64,000 nt of DNA from Arthrobacter livingstonensis (lineage in GTDB: Bacteria; Actinomycetota; Actinomycetes; Actinomycetales; Micrococcaceae). Below are positions 63,746-64,000 of this stretch, in pieces. Position 1 is the stretch's first letter. Every line of letters starts with the position of its first letter. The translations under genes were made by a program, and so were the position numbers. Under the pieces are notes generated by a model that was given only the letters and a program-made list of their open reading frames with translations, ran no database searches and was not told where the DNA came from. The stretch spans positions 1 to 64,000 of the forward strand of contig NZ_QJVD01000001.1 of the NCBI RefSeq assembly GCF_003219815.1, read 5' to 3'.

Positions 63746-64000
63746 TCACCCCGCGGGTGAGGAACGTTCCTCCGCGTACCTTGGCGCCATGGACTCCATC
63801 TGCTCCATGACCAGCTTGATGGCGGCCGGCTGCTTGTCCGGCGGGTACCCGTTGATGACCAGCAGCCGTTTGATGGAGGAGCGCAGCTTCGCTTTGACGT
63901 CTTCGCGCACGGTCCAATCCGTGCGCACGTCCCTGCGCATCACCTGGACCAACTGGCGGGCAATCTCGGCCAGTACGCCCTCGCCTTGCAGGTCCACGGC
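63746..64000 (-). CDS. hsdR: Type I restriction enzyme R subunit, C-terminal end (partial)
   Basis: The 3' end of a gene entering from beyond the window. The sequence ARQLVQVMRRDVRTDWTVRE, then KAKLRSSIKRLLVINGYPPDKQ, matches the extreme C-terminus of DUF3387-type HsdR proteins (consensus VRESVRAKLR...RYGYPPDK). The upstream part and the methylase and specificity genes lie outside the window. It differs in subfamily from the fragment at 54723. Confidence 0.8.
   Translation of the reverse strand, partial: AVDLQGEGVLAEIARQLVQVMRRDVRTDWTVREDVKAKLRSSIKRLLVINGYPPDKQPAAIKLVMEQMESMAPRYAEERSSPAG

Overview
The window looks like chromosomal DNA of a high-GC Gram-positive actinobacterium, most likely a member of the Micrococcaceae close to Arthrobacter or Paenarthrobacter. 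The evidence is the strongly GC-biased codon use, an actinobacterial gene set (purS-purQ-purL, an aspartate kinase with an internal start, a very long Ala/Pro-rich DnaX, an Arthrobacter-type secreted sialidase), a short 4.5S-type SRP RNA, and many genes whose -10 box lies 12-13 nt before the start codon, as expected for leaderless transcripts. This assignment is inference; no rRNA is present.

Layout. 1-5.5 kb: epoxide hydrolase, an unknown gene, purA with a duplicated hairpin at its 3' end, a nitrilase-family gene and an acidic unknown protein. 5.5-17.8 kb: sulfur and acyl metabolism. A four-gene operon (sfnG, metY, a CoA-binding protein and a MetE-like gene) lies behind a SAM-I-type riboswitch. 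Its last gene is split by a 5.39-kb Tn3-family transposon with a perfect 5-bp target duplication. Upstream, a second, related riboswitch precedes an acetyl-CoA synthetase gene broken by a 5-bp tandem duplication. 17.8-24.2 kb: small metabolic genes and purLQS. 24.6-28.4 kb: a secreted sialidase and an SGNH esterase. 28.5-42 kb: OhrR-type regulator, two 74-aa paralogues, lysC, an ABC exporter, ilvD, recR, dnaX and the SRP RNA. 42-47.4 kb: tRNA-Ser, a D-amino-acid aldolase/deaminase family enzyme, glutathione peroxidase, a HAD phosphatase, a LytR_C protein and a TetR regulator. 47.4-64 kb: an accessory stretch with hipBA, an MFS transporter, a GntR-controlled amidase-permease-nitrilase module, a fragment of a type I restriction HsdR, a complete Wadjet (JetABCD) operon, a decayed VapBC module, an FAD-linked oxidase and the 3' end of a second hsdR running off the window.

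The most unusual material is in two places. First, the transposon carries an extra, lower-GC cargo segment (6681-8123) between its outer left end and a second internal end in the same orientation. The cargo encodes an unrecognised exported protein, whose signal peptide is cut from the body by one in-frame TGA, and an unrecognised partner. Its own TnpA has a 1-bp frameshift. Second, the Wadjet operon is bracketed by two direct copies of a 58-bp palindromic repeat. One copy forms the 3' end of the HsdR fragment and the other abuts the truncated antitoxin of the VapBC relic, as if the repeats mark the edges of a replaced segment.
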